Of a stretch of 64,000 nucleotides of DNA, positions 44,891 to 55,897 are shown piece after piece. The notes under the pieces were generated by a model that saw nothing but the letters and a program-made list of their open reading frames with translations, was not told the origin of the DNA and did not search any database. The stretch spans positions 121,159,967 through 121,223,966 of the forward strand of contig OX375881.1 of NCBI GenBank assembly GCA_947359465.1. The letters are read 5' to 3'. Within the stretch, counting starts at the first letter, position 1; every line of letters starts with the position of its first letter. The stretch comes from Metellina segmentata (lineage: Eukaryota > Arthropoda > Arachnida > Araneae > Tetragnathidae). A program made the translations under genes and the position numbers.

Positions 44891-46581
44891 AGGAGGAAAA
44901 GTCGAAAATTCTCCTCAATTTCGTTGTAACAGATCTTAATGTAGATCGCGCTAACGTAGATCATAATGTAGGTCGTAGTTTGGCATTCTTAGAGTTGATA
45001 CTATTGGGGTAGCGTTACTAAAGTTTGACCTTGATAGCGTCGCTTTTCTTACTACTGCTTCAGTGTAAACATATCCGCTTCGCCAGCAGTGTGCAACAGA
45101 AATAGCAGCGATCCTATTTCTAGGGTAGGATAGTTTGCAAGTGGCAGAAATTCACAGGAGGATTACAACACAATAAGGGAACAGTTTCAGCCATGTGTGT
45201 GTGTGGTTGAGTGGATCGAGAAGATTAAAAGTGGCTCGAAAAGCGCGTGATGCACGAAGAAGGAGCAAGACTCCCGAAAACCTCTACCACTAGCGAGAAG
45301 ATTCAACAAGGTTGAGAAATGATACTGGCCCACCGGTGAACTAACATCGACCCTGTGAGTGTTTTCAGCAGATTAGACGAAAACAGAAGCGTGGGAAGAT
45401 TGGTGCATAATTTGTTGGGAAACCAACCGAAAACCTTCATCTTGAAGGGGATACTGAAGGATGTGAACCGCTGGCCCCAGCCATTGGAAAGGAAGGAGAC
45501 TTTGTAGAAAAATAACAAACTTGTTCAACCCCTACATTTGGGAGAATAGATTAAAAAAATAAAGTACGGATTGGTTTTTCCTAGTATGTTTAGGTGGAAT
45601 ATTCCAGTCTTTATTTCTGTTTGATCATAGCACACACTGAATGACATCAAAGTGTGCTCACTAACAGTGTATTCTCTCATTATAGCCTTTATTTGCAAAC
45701 GAATGAATCATATCATTTTCAAGTAAGTCAGCACGGGAAGTAATTTCAAAGTTAATTCATCCATGAAGAGAGAATAAATATATAACAGACCTGCAGTTAC
45801 ATCATGTCCTTCTATTGCAACAATCGCAAGAGACAAAGAAAAAATACTTCCTGATTTCGATTTTAGAATAGTCCAAATCTTATGGATAATTAGTAAGTGA
45901 CATAACTTTTTATTTTACAAATTGGAATACCGAACATCTAATTAATACACTTAAAAAACAGATTCACATCACATAAATGAAACTAATTTAAAAAATAATC
46001 CACCAAGGAATTTCATAACCCTGTATTTTATACCTCTTTTCTTTAATATCGTTACATTTCAGTTTTAAAAGAAATCTTAAAAGTTCTTAAATTGAATAGC
46101 CATACACGCCTTATTTATTTGGAGGCATTCGATTTATTTGCAAAATTGGAATTCGACAGTAGCTGCAGTTGTTTTGTTTCCTTCCATTTCTGTCGAAATT
46201 AATTTATGAAAGTATATCGTCTTCTCTCCATCGAACAAACTTTGTCTTCTTCGATTGTCTGGATTCTTGTATCGTTTTCATTTCAGGTCATTTTTCTGCT
46301 TGTCTTTAATTTAATTAAGGTACGTTCCTACCAAATATCGTTTCAGTGCCTCCTTATAAGATTATTTATTAAACAATGATTTCCATTGGTTCCATATCCT
46401 CTTCGTATTTGAGCTATCAGAACTATGAAAGTTTCTATTCAAAGATTAGTTGGAAATTGTCTTTAACAATGAACACACCAATTATGGCCCAATTGACACA
46501 TTCTCACTAGCTGTTTTCCTTTCGGCAAAGCTTAGAAAAGTGAACAGTAGCATTCATAAATATGCATACGCAAATGTAAAC
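44891..46581. other. Unassigned
   Basis: About 45150-45560 is less AT-rich and has short open frames on both strands (for example 45303-45518 on the minus strand). No family is recognised, and no Helitron 3' terminus was found. The rest is AT-rich and empty. Confidence 0.4.
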
Positions 46582-46613
46582 GTAGCTATTTGTGAAATAC
46601 CACAAATAGCTAC
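46582..46613. repeat. Perfect 13-bp inverted repeat
   Basis: gtagctatttgtg, six bases, then cacaaatagctac. It is a perfect hairpin with no surrounding gene, and its function is unknown. Confidence 0.6.
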
Positions 46614-46639
46614 CGTTCTGCCTTTTTTAACACTCCTGG

Positions 46640-46738
46640 TATTAGAGAAACTGACCAGATCTTCATAGACGAAATATCTCGTCATTTGAAAAAATCTGAC
46701 CAAATCTTGATTTTATCGTCATGAAAATATGAAAAGTA
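46640..46738 (+). repeat. ATATCTCGTC repeat, left half
   Basis: Contains aaactgaccagatcttcat, then agacgaaatatctcgtcat and a further catgaaaat unit. The right half lies beyond the Tc1 element, at 49282-49375. Confidence 0.55.
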
Positions 46739-46789
46739 TACTCTATAACAAAAAATTGACGCACCAAAAAGGTGCAGAATTACGGTGGT

Positions 46790-47395
46790 TCCGGGCTCGA
46801 TCCACTTGGAATGGTGCTGACTAGGGACGTATAGTCTTTAGTGACTAGTACCGTTTCCAACTGTGTCCTGACGACAACCGCAGACGGGTTTGGAGACGTC
46901 CAGGGCAGCGTGGAGATCCTGCCTTTATTATCACACGCCACACATGCCCACGACAGGGCGGTATGGTCTGGGGTGCCTTCTCCTTTGATAGCACTTTGGT
47001 AGTCATTTCTGGCACACTTACAGCACAGCAGTACGTGGACGACATTCTACGACGGGTTGAGTTACCGTTCCTTTTGCGACACCCTGGACTTGCTTTTCAA
47101 AAATATAATACCCGATCGCGCACGGCACGTGTGGCTATGAATTCTCTTCAAGCTTTCTCGAGGCTCTTTCATTTAGGCAACTAGGTCTCTCTCCCCTAGA
47201 GCATATTTGGGACGGTATAGGAAGGCGATTGCGACCATCACGGAATGATGACCATTTAGCCCGACAGTTGGAGACAATTTTTGAAAGAAATTCCGTTGGA
47301 CACCATGCGGGCACATTTTCAGTCCCTGCCACGCCAGGTGACGCGTCCAGGCCAGAGGTGGGCATACGCCTTCTTGACTTCCTCCCTATGTAACG
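46790..47395 (+). pseudogene. Tc1-like transposase C-terminal half, second copy
   Basis: The same domain as at 2995-3460: VFSD followed by a stop where the sister has VFSGESRF, then a Gln/Gly/Pro-rich WRRPGQRGD-like region, GGMVWGAFSFDS, LLRHPGLAFQKYNTRSRTAR (where the family's QDN has become KYN) and a decayed C-terminal part. Both copies start at the same point after the TIR, so the deletion predates their spread. The gene is not translatable. Confidence 0.75.
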
Positions 47396-47412
47396 GTCAA
47401 AATTTAAATTAA

Positions 47413-49156
47413 GGGGGTCCGTACACAAAAATCAGACACAAAAATCGTCAAATTTTCGAAAAAAAATATTTTAGGTATTAAAACATTCTTTGTGTCTTTC
47501 TGCTTAAAATGACGTCTGAATCATGTTTCTATCTTAATTAGAACGACAGATAAAATTAATTTTGTGGTTCGTTGTTTTGAAAATATAACACTCAGACAGC
47601 TGGTTGTCATAGCAACAACATCTGTGAAATATGGGGGACAGTGGATACCAATTTACAGATAGAAAATTTACAAAGGGATTTTGATAACATATCCGAATGG
47701 GCTGTAAAATGGGGTATGTCATTTAATGTAGGGAAATGTCAAGTTCTGTATATGGGTTACAGGAACAGTGGAGCCGAGTACTGTCTGCAGGGAATAAATG
47801 TAAAGGAGAGAGAAACAGTCAAGGATCTTGGGGTGATAATTCACAGGGATTTTAAAATGGGTCATCAATGTTCAGCTGCGGGTAAAAAGGCTATTAGGTT
47901 ACTGGGGTATATTAAAAAGACTGTAACTTCAAGGGATGAGAATATAATCTTGCCGTTATATAAGGGTTTAGTAAGACCACATCTAGAATATGCTGTACAA
48001 TTCTGGGCTCCATATATGAGAAAGGACATAGAATCAATTGAAAGGGTTCAGCACAGAGCTACAAAAATAATAAAGGGGCTAGAAAATTTCGACTATAATG
48101 AACGTTTAAGTAAGCTAAACATGTATACACTGGAAAGAAGAAGAAGGAGGGGGGGATTTGATTCAGATTTTCAAGTTGGTAAAACAAAGGGACACAGAGG
48201 GCTTAAATTTCAATAGGGATAACAGAACAAGGGGCCATGGGTATAAATTGAATAAGACACATTTTAATCGGGATTTAAGGAAAAACTACTACTTTAATAG
48301 GGTAATAGACAGTTGGAACGGGTTGCCAGAAAATATAGTTAATTCAAAGGGAGTGTACGAATTTAAGATACAATTGGATAGTCTGTGGGAATTGGGGAAT
48401 TCATAAACAAAAGACCAGCCTTGTTGGGTTCGAGCCTGTAGCTGGTCGTCAATATTTGTATTTGTATTTGAAAGACGTTATTTAAGTCTACAGAGACCTT
48501 TAAATTAGGCAGAAAAAAGGTAGAACTTGCAAAAATCAAACTAAACTACAGATTTAAGATGAAAGAAGGAGTTAGATACTCATCTGGATGCTCTTAAAGG
48601 GCATTTAAACATTTTAGTAACTGTAAATCTGTCTTTAAAACTTTAAATGCGTTTTTCTCCATGATGCAATTTTTCAAGATTTCCTGTATTCAAATTGTTA
48701 TAAGTCAAGAACCGATAAAGTTTAAGGGTTGAAATTTGGAATACATCTTTTTCAAATATTATACTTTAATTTCGATTCAGCAAATTTGAAACAAATATTT
48801 ACTTTTAAAAATATACTTTAAAAAAAGTACTTTAAAATGTTTAAAGTTTTCATTAAAATATTTTTTTATTTTTTATTGAATAATTATTTTTAAATTTGCT
48901 GAATCAGAATTAATGTTTATAAATCTGTGAATAATTTACTGGAAGAATTTAAAAAATTGACCAAGAATATTTTGAGTTTTAGCAATTTTAAATAACACTT
49001 CTTTTTTTCAAAAATATTTTAATTAAAATTTTTTTTAATTTTGGAAAACTTTTGTGTTGTGATTTTGTTTATTAGTTAAATTAGTAATCAGTATAAAAAA
49101 ATTCAAAATTCTAAATTAATTAATAAACATTTTTCTCTGATGTGTCCCGGACCCAC
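47413..49156. mobile_element. TTAA-flanked element with GGGGGTCC ends
   Basis: The left end is gggggtccgtacaca and the right end, inverted, is gtgggtccgggacaca. Both sides are flanked by TTAA (47409-47412 and 49157-49160), at a point where the sister Tc1 copy has uninterrupted gaaataaatcat. TTAA duplications are known from piggyBac and Kolobok. The G-rich ends fit Kolobok better than piggyBac (inference, low certainty). No transposase is visible. A CR1-like LINE fragment sits inside. Confidence 0.65.
47641..48475 (+). pseudogene. CR1-like LINE 3' end
   Basis: This is the C-terminal part of a CR1/L2-type reverse transcriptase protein. It reads LQRDFDNISEWAVKWGMSFN, VGKCQVLYMGYR, VKDLGVIIHRDFKMGHQCSA, LPLYKGLVRPHLEYAVQFWA, YMRKDIESIERVQHRATKII and ERLSKLNMYTLERRRRRGG. 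The frame then shifts in a run of G bases near 48148. The rest continues in another frame: RDNRTRGHGYKLNKTHFNRD and DSWNGLPENIV, ending WELGNS and a stop (48406). The tail is a tatttg repeat, as in CR1/L2 elements. The start is abrupt (5' truncation). The single shift in about 255 codons suggests a young copy. The function in an intact element is target-primed reverse transcription. Confidence 0.85.
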
Positions 49157-49281
49157 TTAAATCATACAATTCTTCTGAAATTTGAATCGTTTGTTTTTCT
49201 ATGTATGTTCTTTACAACCATCCAATTTTATCGCAATCGGACAACTCCTTCTTGGAGCGTCGACTTTTTTGTTATAGAGTG

Positions 49282-49375
49282 CATTTTGACGACGAGATAT
49301 CTTGTTATTAGCATATTGTTCATATCTTGACGGACGAAACATCTCGTCAAAAACATCTAGAGGGGTAAGTATGTA
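49282..49375 (+). repeat. ATATCTCGTC repeat, right half
   Basis: The sequence acgacgagatatcttgttat, a second gacggacgaaacatctcgtc unit and catctagaggggtaag continue the left half (46640-46738). Confidence 0.55.
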
Positions 49376-50277
49376 ATATATCTGGGAATGGTGGAATCGC
49401 TAAAATAATTTATCGAAACCAAAAATGCGAACCTTTTGAAAGATCGGCACCTCTAAACCAGGTCAGTAAATGTATGAAAGGTATAAAGTAAATTAATGAC
49501 GATGAAAAGTTGTTTCGCATTGCTCTTAAAAAGAAAACATTGCTTAAATACATGTTACACATACAGTAGTCAAAGATACTTTCATTGTAAATGTTCTACA
49601 TTGTAATTATTGTGTCGGGATTTTTTTATTAAACGCCATTCTCACTTCGTAATTGGATCCAGAAGGCTCAGAATAGAATGGGAAAAATCTCATTTATTCC
49701 AGATGTCGAGTACTTTAATAGTAAATCTGATGCACCGATTGCTTTCTCAGATGAGCAAATGCATCTCGCTTTGATGTTTCTATTAGTTTTTTTCCCATTA
49801 ACGTTTTTCATTGCAAAAGATCGAGGGACCGACAGATTCAACACGAAGCAATTTTTGCGACGCCGACCCCAAAGTTAAATAGAATGAGCGATGCATTTTC
49901 ATCTCGTCAAATTTCATTAACGACTGAAAAGAGCTCGAGCAATCATTTAAAACCAAAGAAAGTCGGTAGCACAAGTTTTTGACACTCGCGAGCAATTTCT
50001 GGATTGTTTGAATTATTCATTCGCTTGTTTGCAATGTCTTCTTTTTTATTCTTGCGTCACTGAGCACACTGAATGCAAGGTTTGATTTTTTTCAGTTCAC
50101 TTTAGTCCTGAAAGAGCTGATGCAGGAAGGTTACAGTATTCGCACGATTCAAATGTTTCAGTATGTTTGCAGTTTTATTTTAATGTATGGCATGATATGT
50201 TATCATTTTTATTCAGAATTCCTTGGAATCTATTCTACATTCTGCATATCACTACCTCTTGATAACGCGCTTCAATA
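49376..50277. other. Unassigned AT-rich DNA
   Basis: Short ORFs of 62-66 codons on both strands, none with a recognised domain. Confidence 0.4.
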
Positions 50278-50545
50278 TTCATCCAACCTAAGACCGTCTT
50301 GCACAAAGAGGGACTAGTGCACGTTAAATTCGTCGTGGCCTCAAATATCGTCATATTGGCGTGGTTTGGAAATTAGGAGAGTGAGGAGCCAGTTGAGGTG
50401 TTGTCTCGTCATTTGAGCGTGGTTAAAATGACGTGGTGTCAGAATCGGATTTTTCCCTTCGGGGATTGATCCCAGACCGTCGCCAATAGTCCATTGTGTT
50501 GCTCCAGTGCGACGTTAGTTGAATATCTATACCTCTATCCGCTTT
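50278..50545 (+). repeat. SINE type B, head truncated
   Basis: Starts after the B box (tccaacctaagaccgtcttg). The body blocks (ggcgtggtttggaaattagg and gacgtggtgtc) and the tail (gaatatctatacctctatcc) are present. Confidence 0.75.
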
Positions 50546-50559
50546 AATATTCAGAGTCA

Positions 50560-50845
50560 CGGTATACCGGTTGAAAGAGTGACAAATTAGCAAGCGGAAG
50601 ATTGCGAGTTCAAATCCAGACGACTACGGTTGCGGGAGGCTTGTATCGTGACCAGTACTCCCTAACGTTGGCGTGTTGGGGAAGTTTGGAGATTGGTGTG
50701 CAAGCTCAGGAATGACCTCGTCATCTGACCGTGGTTGAAAATGACGTTGTCCTCGAATGCTTCCCCTTGGGTTTGATTCCGGACCGTCACCAATAGCTCG
50801 CTGTGTAGCTCCAGTGCGACTTTAATTAAAATCTCTACCTACAGC
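50560..50845 (+). repeat. SINE type B, adjacent copy
   Basis: The head reads ataccggttgaaagagtgac, then ttgcgagttcaaatccagac. The body and tail (aaatctctacctacag) follow. It lies head-to-tail with the preceding copy, about 15 bp away. Confidence 0.8.
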
Positions 50846-50939
50846 TTCAACCCTCCTGTTAGTTTTCGGTCATAAGAAGAAACCTGACTTTGGATCTAGT
50901 CATAAAAAAGTCAATGTACTTGCCATTGCCAAAACTGAC

Positions 50940-51150
50940 TAGATATTGATAGACGAGATATTTCCTCACGAGAAGATATCTCACTAGAGATACTAGATAT
51001 ATCTCGATTTCGTAATAATCGAAAACAGAAACAATGTCGTCATCATAAAAATATCGTTAATATCTTGATGACGAGGTATTTCGTCATTAGCAAAAATTGT
51101 CATATCTTGACGGACGAGATATCACAACGAAAGCACTTCGAGGTTTAATG
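50940..51150 (+). repeat. ATATCTCGTC repeat, copy 5
   Basis: Multiple units such as gatagacgagatatttcctc, agatatctcactagag, gatgacgaggtatttcgtca and gacggacgagatatcacaac, spaced about 50 bp, ending gcacttcgaggttta. Confidence 0.6.
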
Positions 51151-51299
51151 TCTCGGCGATAATTGCAACTTCTGCATTGCCCAATAAGGGGCCCAATCAC
51201 GATAACTAATCTGTGGATAGTCGTAGAACTATACAGTACCTGGAAAATTAGAGGAATATTGTGGACCAGCGGGTCCCCCATCTGTGTTTTTGAAAAACT

Positions 51300-51777
51300 T
51301 AAAATGTTATCGAAGTCATGCATTATACATTTTCAATAGATTCCTTCTCATGTAGACCTTAAATATAACGACATTGCCGATGAACTGGCTAAGAAGGGAT
51401 CATCACTGCCCCTGTGTCCTGCTGAGCCTCTGACTTTCCATGAAATATACTCCAGAAGTAAGGCTCTTGTCAACTCGTCTTGGAAACTTCCGCCGCCCCA
51501 TCCTTGGTACTGTAGCCCTGGCCCTGGTGGTGCTTTGAGCTTTGGTGGTGAAAGGCGGGACCAGACAGCTTTATCTAGGTTCAAAACTGGACACCTTAGG
51601 ACTCTAAGGTTCTCCCGGGGAAACAAAATCTTCCCCACTTGTACAAAGTGTAACACAAGTGAGGCCACCGCCGAGCATTTGCTAGGATGCATTGCGTTAT
51701 CGCGTGAGGACCTACTGCGTAGCCCTGGTGTGATTCTGGGGAGATTGAGGGCGGAGGGACTCATGGACCTGATCTGA
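51300..51777 (+). pseudogene. LINE 3' end (RNase H end and C-terminal tail)
   Basis: The open frame begins with IPSHVDLKYNDIADELAKKG, the last RNase H motif, where the Trp before IPSH is a TAG stop. It continues through FHEIYSRSKALVNSSWKLPP, RDQTALSRFKTGHLRTLRFS and CTKCNTSEATAEHLLGC, a cysteine/histidine cluster. It ends GLMDLI and a stop (51775-51777). This layout is typical of a LINE family common in orb-weaver genomes, in my memory. Everything 5' of the RNase H end is missing. Apart from the Trp-to-stop change the frame is clean for about 145 codons. Confidence 0.75.
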
Positions 51778-52251
51778 TCCAGATCAGTGGGATTAGAAAG
51801 AAGAAGACAACACAAAGACCAATGCTTTCATCCATGAAACTCTCATCCTCGTAGACAACCTACACATTGAATGTATAAATCGTCTAATGATATGAATATG
51901 ATGTGGTACATGGTTCATCCCCAAAAATTATATTACTGTGTATTTCTTTTGTTATCATGTATAGAAATCTTACACAAAATTGTAAGATACTTGAATTTAT
52001 TCTGTTTTGGTAAACGAAAAACTTTAGAATCGTCATTAAGTAGAGGAAAAATGGAAGCTTTTATGAAGGTATAAAATATTTTTAGTAAAATTTTATAAAG
52101 GGTAAATTTTGAAGTCTTTATACTAGATGTCTTTTACTTTCATCAACCATCTGTTTGAAATTGGCAAATTAACAATGTATTATTAGTGTTTGAGGTATCA
52201 TATTTTGTTTTGAATATTATTTTGTTCCTTTGTTGTATTGCATATTTTGTA
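51778..52251. other. Unassigned AT-rich DNA
   Basis: Contains a 67-codon plus ORF (51871-52074) with a hydrophobic middle. No family or splice context was identified. Confidence 0.35.
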
Positions 52252-52755
52252 TTGTTGAGAAATTAGTGAAAGCCTTTCTGGAAGGGTAAGACTTTCCCTT
52301 CTAAATGGGGGGGGGGGTATGAAACTATACCTAAAAATAACCCCCTAACACAATTATCACCAGAGACCAGTTCCCGAACACCCCACTTTCCTCCGCCTTT
52401 CGTCTCTTTTGTCCAATAGGTCATATATTTTGCCATCCCCTTTCATGTTGACCTCAGGAACTCCAAGTATGGCTGACCCCCCACGACCACTTTTCATCTC
52501 AACTCACATGTAAGATAAAATTACTTTAACCAATGAAATTTCTTGCTAGATTCCCTGTCTAATAGTCCATATTTTGATTGTTATCTCTCTGGCGAATTCA
52601 TTGTGAACTATACACTCTTTCCATGATCCCCTTAGAATAGGAATTTGTCATATCCGTTCAAGTCTCCATCCCCTTAACTACCTCCACGCCTGATAATGTA
52701 ATTGGTATGTTATTGAAGTAATAAAGAATTTTTCTAAACAATTTGCCTCTTCAGT
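52252..52755 (+). other. Candidate 5' LTR of the gag element
   Basis: Begins tgttgagaaattagtg and ends ttgcctcttca, with aataaag at about 52722 as a possible poly(A) signal. The gag-type ORF follows about 200 bp later. TG...CA ends fit an LTR, but I found no matching second LTR and no convincing primer-binding site. Confidence 0.3.
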
Positions 52756-53459
52756 TTGGAACCAGCACTCCACTCCACACCAATGGATCCTCCTCATCCG
52801 GTTGCCTAGACAACTCTTGCAACTCCGTCACGACTGCAGGCTTATAATTTATGTTATTATGACAGATTTTAAAGCCGACAGGACAGCAAACTGTGGTTTG
52901 GGAACCTTAACTTGGATTCGGAAGTTTTAATAAATTGAACGGACTCTCATAACTACCCCACAATGACGTCTAATGGAGATAATTCTACTGGCAGCTGTTT
53001 GGTATCAAAAGATTTTCAGAAAATATGCTTTCAAAAGTAATAGCATTTAACCCAAAAGAAAATTTCGACGTGGAAGCATGGATCAAATACTTTGAATTAA
53101 AAACAACCCATTTCGCAAACTCAAGAATAGAACTTATTTCAGAATACTTAAAGGGAGAAATTATTATTACATTAAACTTTAACTTAAATCATTGCTTCAT
53201 AGAAACTGAATGGGTCAACGTCCGCCAAGGACTTATAAATTATTTTTCGATAACTTCTCTGGTGTCATTTGATACCCTTATTTCTACAACCTGCAACAAA
53301 CCTTCAGACATTGACTCGTACGTCAAAAAAAATTCGATGTTGGTCAACGACTACAGCTTCCAGAGGAAATACTACTCCAAGGATTGACAAATGGTTTGCC
53401 TAGGAACATAAAGGAACTCATCATTATGAAAGAACCAGTTACCATTTCGGAATGGTTAA

Positions 53460-55600
53460 CCCATTAACGACTGGCGTTGCGTTTTCGCAACATTATTGAA
53501 AACATTTTTTTCTTATTCTGTATTGTGTTTTTTATACATAAGTTTTTTGTATGTTGTAGACAAAGCTTCAATGTCTCCAGGGAAAAAAACTTGTTTTTCT
53601 CTCAATGCAAGATTTTATCAAATAAATTTCTAAAATTGTCATTTTTTTGCGATTTTTTTTCTCTAATTTTGAAAAAAATCCCTCATATGGCAGAACAATT
53701 CAAAGGACTTCATGAAGAGACGCTTATGTTTTAGAAACATAGGTCTGCAAAAATGGTATAAAAAATAAGGTTACTTTTTTTTTTGTCTTTGTTTGCATAA
53801 ATATACATTTTTTGAAATGTTGCGAAAACGCAACGTCAGTCCAAAGCAGTGTCTTTATGAACATTTGTCCGAAAATAACGGATGTCGAAGAAAACGGTTT
53901 TTAACTGTGAATGAAGCTTTAGAATATATGTGAGTTAGATCATTAAAATGTTTCTGAATTTTCATCAGGATGAAGACTGTCAAGGTCAAGCAGATATAGC
54001 ATTGGTCCCCCCCCAGACCTCCTGACCGACGAGGAATGCATTGATGACGATATGGAGATAATTTGCTGTGACCGAATGAAATATCTGGTGATATCAAACT
54101 TTGTTCTTCAAAAAAAAACTTTAAAATTTATCGGATTCATAACAAAATGATAAACATTTGTCTAAATCACCTAAACAAATATTGCTTGGAGAAATTTGTC
54201 TCCCGTATACACACTAATGCCTGCTGACAAAGAAACCGTAGAAAAGCAAAAAAGGAAGTAGTTATACAAAAATTGCATGATCTAGAGACAGTAGATGTAT
54301 TTTTGCAATTTTACAATCAGAATCTTTTGGAGCATATTACTCAAGAAAAAATAAATATGCACAACCGAAAATCTTCAAAATGTTTCCTCTTTCTGTTCCT
54401 ATATTGAAACGTTTCATAGGATTTCTGCTTTACATTGGCTATGTATGTCTTCCTCAAGAGAGACTTTACTGTTCAGTTGCAGAAGATGTCAGTTGTCCAT
54501 TACTACGTACAGCACTAACACGTTCTATGCATTCTGCTATCAAACGTAAGTTGCATTTAGCGGATAATAATGTATTGGATAAAACAGATAAAATGGCTAA
54601 AAGTTCGTCAGTGTGTAAATATTTTAAATGCCAAATTCATGCAGTGGCGTGTGCTTTTTCATCAAATCTTTCTGTCGATAAAGAATTAATGATACCTTAT
54701 TTCGGTAGAATTCGTACAAAATGTTTCTGAAAGTAAAACCCGTTCATTTCGGGTATAAAGTTTGGCGTTTGTGTTTTTCTGAAGGATACTCATATCATTT
54801 TGATATATACTCAGGTAAATATGCAGATAAAACGACGGATCTGGGTTAAGTGGAAACGTCATTTAAGTGTAGTCGAAGTTCCTTCAAACCACTATACATA
54901 CTTTGACAACTTTTTACACCACATATGTTGTTGTCGAAATTGAAAAAGTCATGGTTTCATGCCACTGGAATGATCTATGACAACATATTAGGAAAATGTG
55001 CTATTACACCTGTAATCAAAATGAAAAAAAGAACAACATGGAACACATGACTTCGTCTTTGATAAGGAGCATAGTATCGCAGTATTTCGATGGAACGAAA
55101 AATCCATTGTTACTCTATGGCCACCAACTTTGATACAATCAATCCATCTTCAATGGCCTAGAGATACTAAAGAAAATAAAGAAATCCGCACCTGTAAAGC
55201 AACCTAAACTCATCGGGGATTACAACAAACATATGGGTGGTTGCAATGTATCGAGTGCAAGTAAAGGGAAAGAAATGGTGGTGGCCAAGGATCCCAAAAG
55301 TCATATTATCGAGAAATATCCAAGAAACAAAAGTAAAAGATGTAAAAACTGTTGTAGCCAAACAATAAATGTATGTAAAATATGCAATGTGCCGTTACAT
55401 AGCAAGTGCTTCAAAGATTTTCATCTTTCCCAAAAGTAGTCGGTTTTGACTGACGTTGCGTTTTTGCAACATTTTGTATCTTTTATACAAATAAATGGGT
55501 TTTTTTCATGTTGCTTTTTTTGTCTTAGTTAGACTCATACGTCTAAAAAATATTTTTTGTTCATTTCCTTCAAGCGAAAAGTAGTGCGGTCGTTAATGGG
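53460..55600 (+). mobile_element. piggyBac-type transposon
   Basis: Flanked by TTAA on both sides (53456-53459 and 55601-55604). The ends are cccattaacgactggcg and the inverse cccattaacgaccgcac. At 2141 bp it is in the normal range. A 16-bp palindrome-like block, gttgcgttttcgcaac, occurs at 53476 and (inverted) at 53819, and with one change at 55455. These are probably transposase-binding or hairpin repeats (inference). A decayed transposase lies inside. Confidence 0.9.
53840..55440 (+). pseudogene. piggyBac transposase remnant
   Basis: The decayed N-terminal part shows PPPDLLTDEECIDDDME, the acidic start of this family. The core at 54380-54730 reads PILKRFIGFLLYIGYVCLPQ, KLHLADNNVLDKTDKMAKSS and SVDKELMIPYFGR, the first catalytic Asp region. 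Further on, in other frames, are HFGYKVWRLCF, YFDNFLHH (second Asp) and FRWNEKSIVTL, where the third Asp (usually W-DN) is Glu. The ORF at 55233-55439 holds a C-terminal cysteine-rich zinc-binding tail, CKNCCSQTINVCKICNVPLH, typical of PGBD-like proteins. Frameshifts and stops mean it is dead. An active enzyme cuts and pastes at TTAA. Confidence 0.8.
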
Positions 55601-55897
55601 TTAAGAGTAGTACGCAATTTATGCACCCAGTTACACGATCAAACAAACAAGAGCAAGAAAGCAAAATGGACCAAGTACCCGTTCCCGTAGCAGTTCCCCG
55701 TTTAGAATAGAGAGGTTTCAACCCCGGCAAAGATTTCCAATGTGGCCAAGATTTTGGGTTCCTCCTGTTGGGTTAATTTTTAAGAAATTAATTTTTGTAT
55801 GCTTTTAATGATTTTTGTACATATGTGTGTGTTTATAATTTGTTTTGTACTCTATTTACCCTAACTGTGAGCGCTTTAAAATTTTCTCACGTTAGCC

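Larger units (their letters stand above)
46739..49281 (+). mobile_element. Tc1 deletion derivative with nested TTAA element
   Basis: The outer ends match the element at 2936: ctctataacaaaaaattgac on the left, and gttatagagtg on the right at 49271-49281. The first two bases of the left end are lost. The interior repeats the same order (the gctcgatccacttggaa block, then the transposase C-terminal half to 47395) before an insertion at 47413-49156. The 3' part after the insertion (49161-49281) continues the sister copy. Confidence 0.85.
52969..55765 (+). pseudogene. LTR retrotransposon gag, split by piggyBac
   Basis: The first piece (about 52969-53023, MTSNGDNSTGSCLVSKDF) shifts frame into an ORF at 53025-53387 that reads VIAFNPKENFDVEAWIKYFE, as expected for the N-terminal part of a retrotransposon gag. 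A third piece (53388-53459), reading GLPRNIKELIIMKEPVTISE, is interrupted by the TTAA insertion, and 55605-55765 continues with VVRNLCTQLHDQTNKSKKAK. Gag forms the particle that packages element RNA. No CCHC knuckle, protease or reverse transcriptase follows. The superfamily (gypsy or BEL-like) is uncertain. Confidence 0.6.

Noticed and set aside
51348..51815. 155-codon minus-strand ORF
   Set aside because: It is antisense to the LINE tail, which has family motifs on the plus strand.
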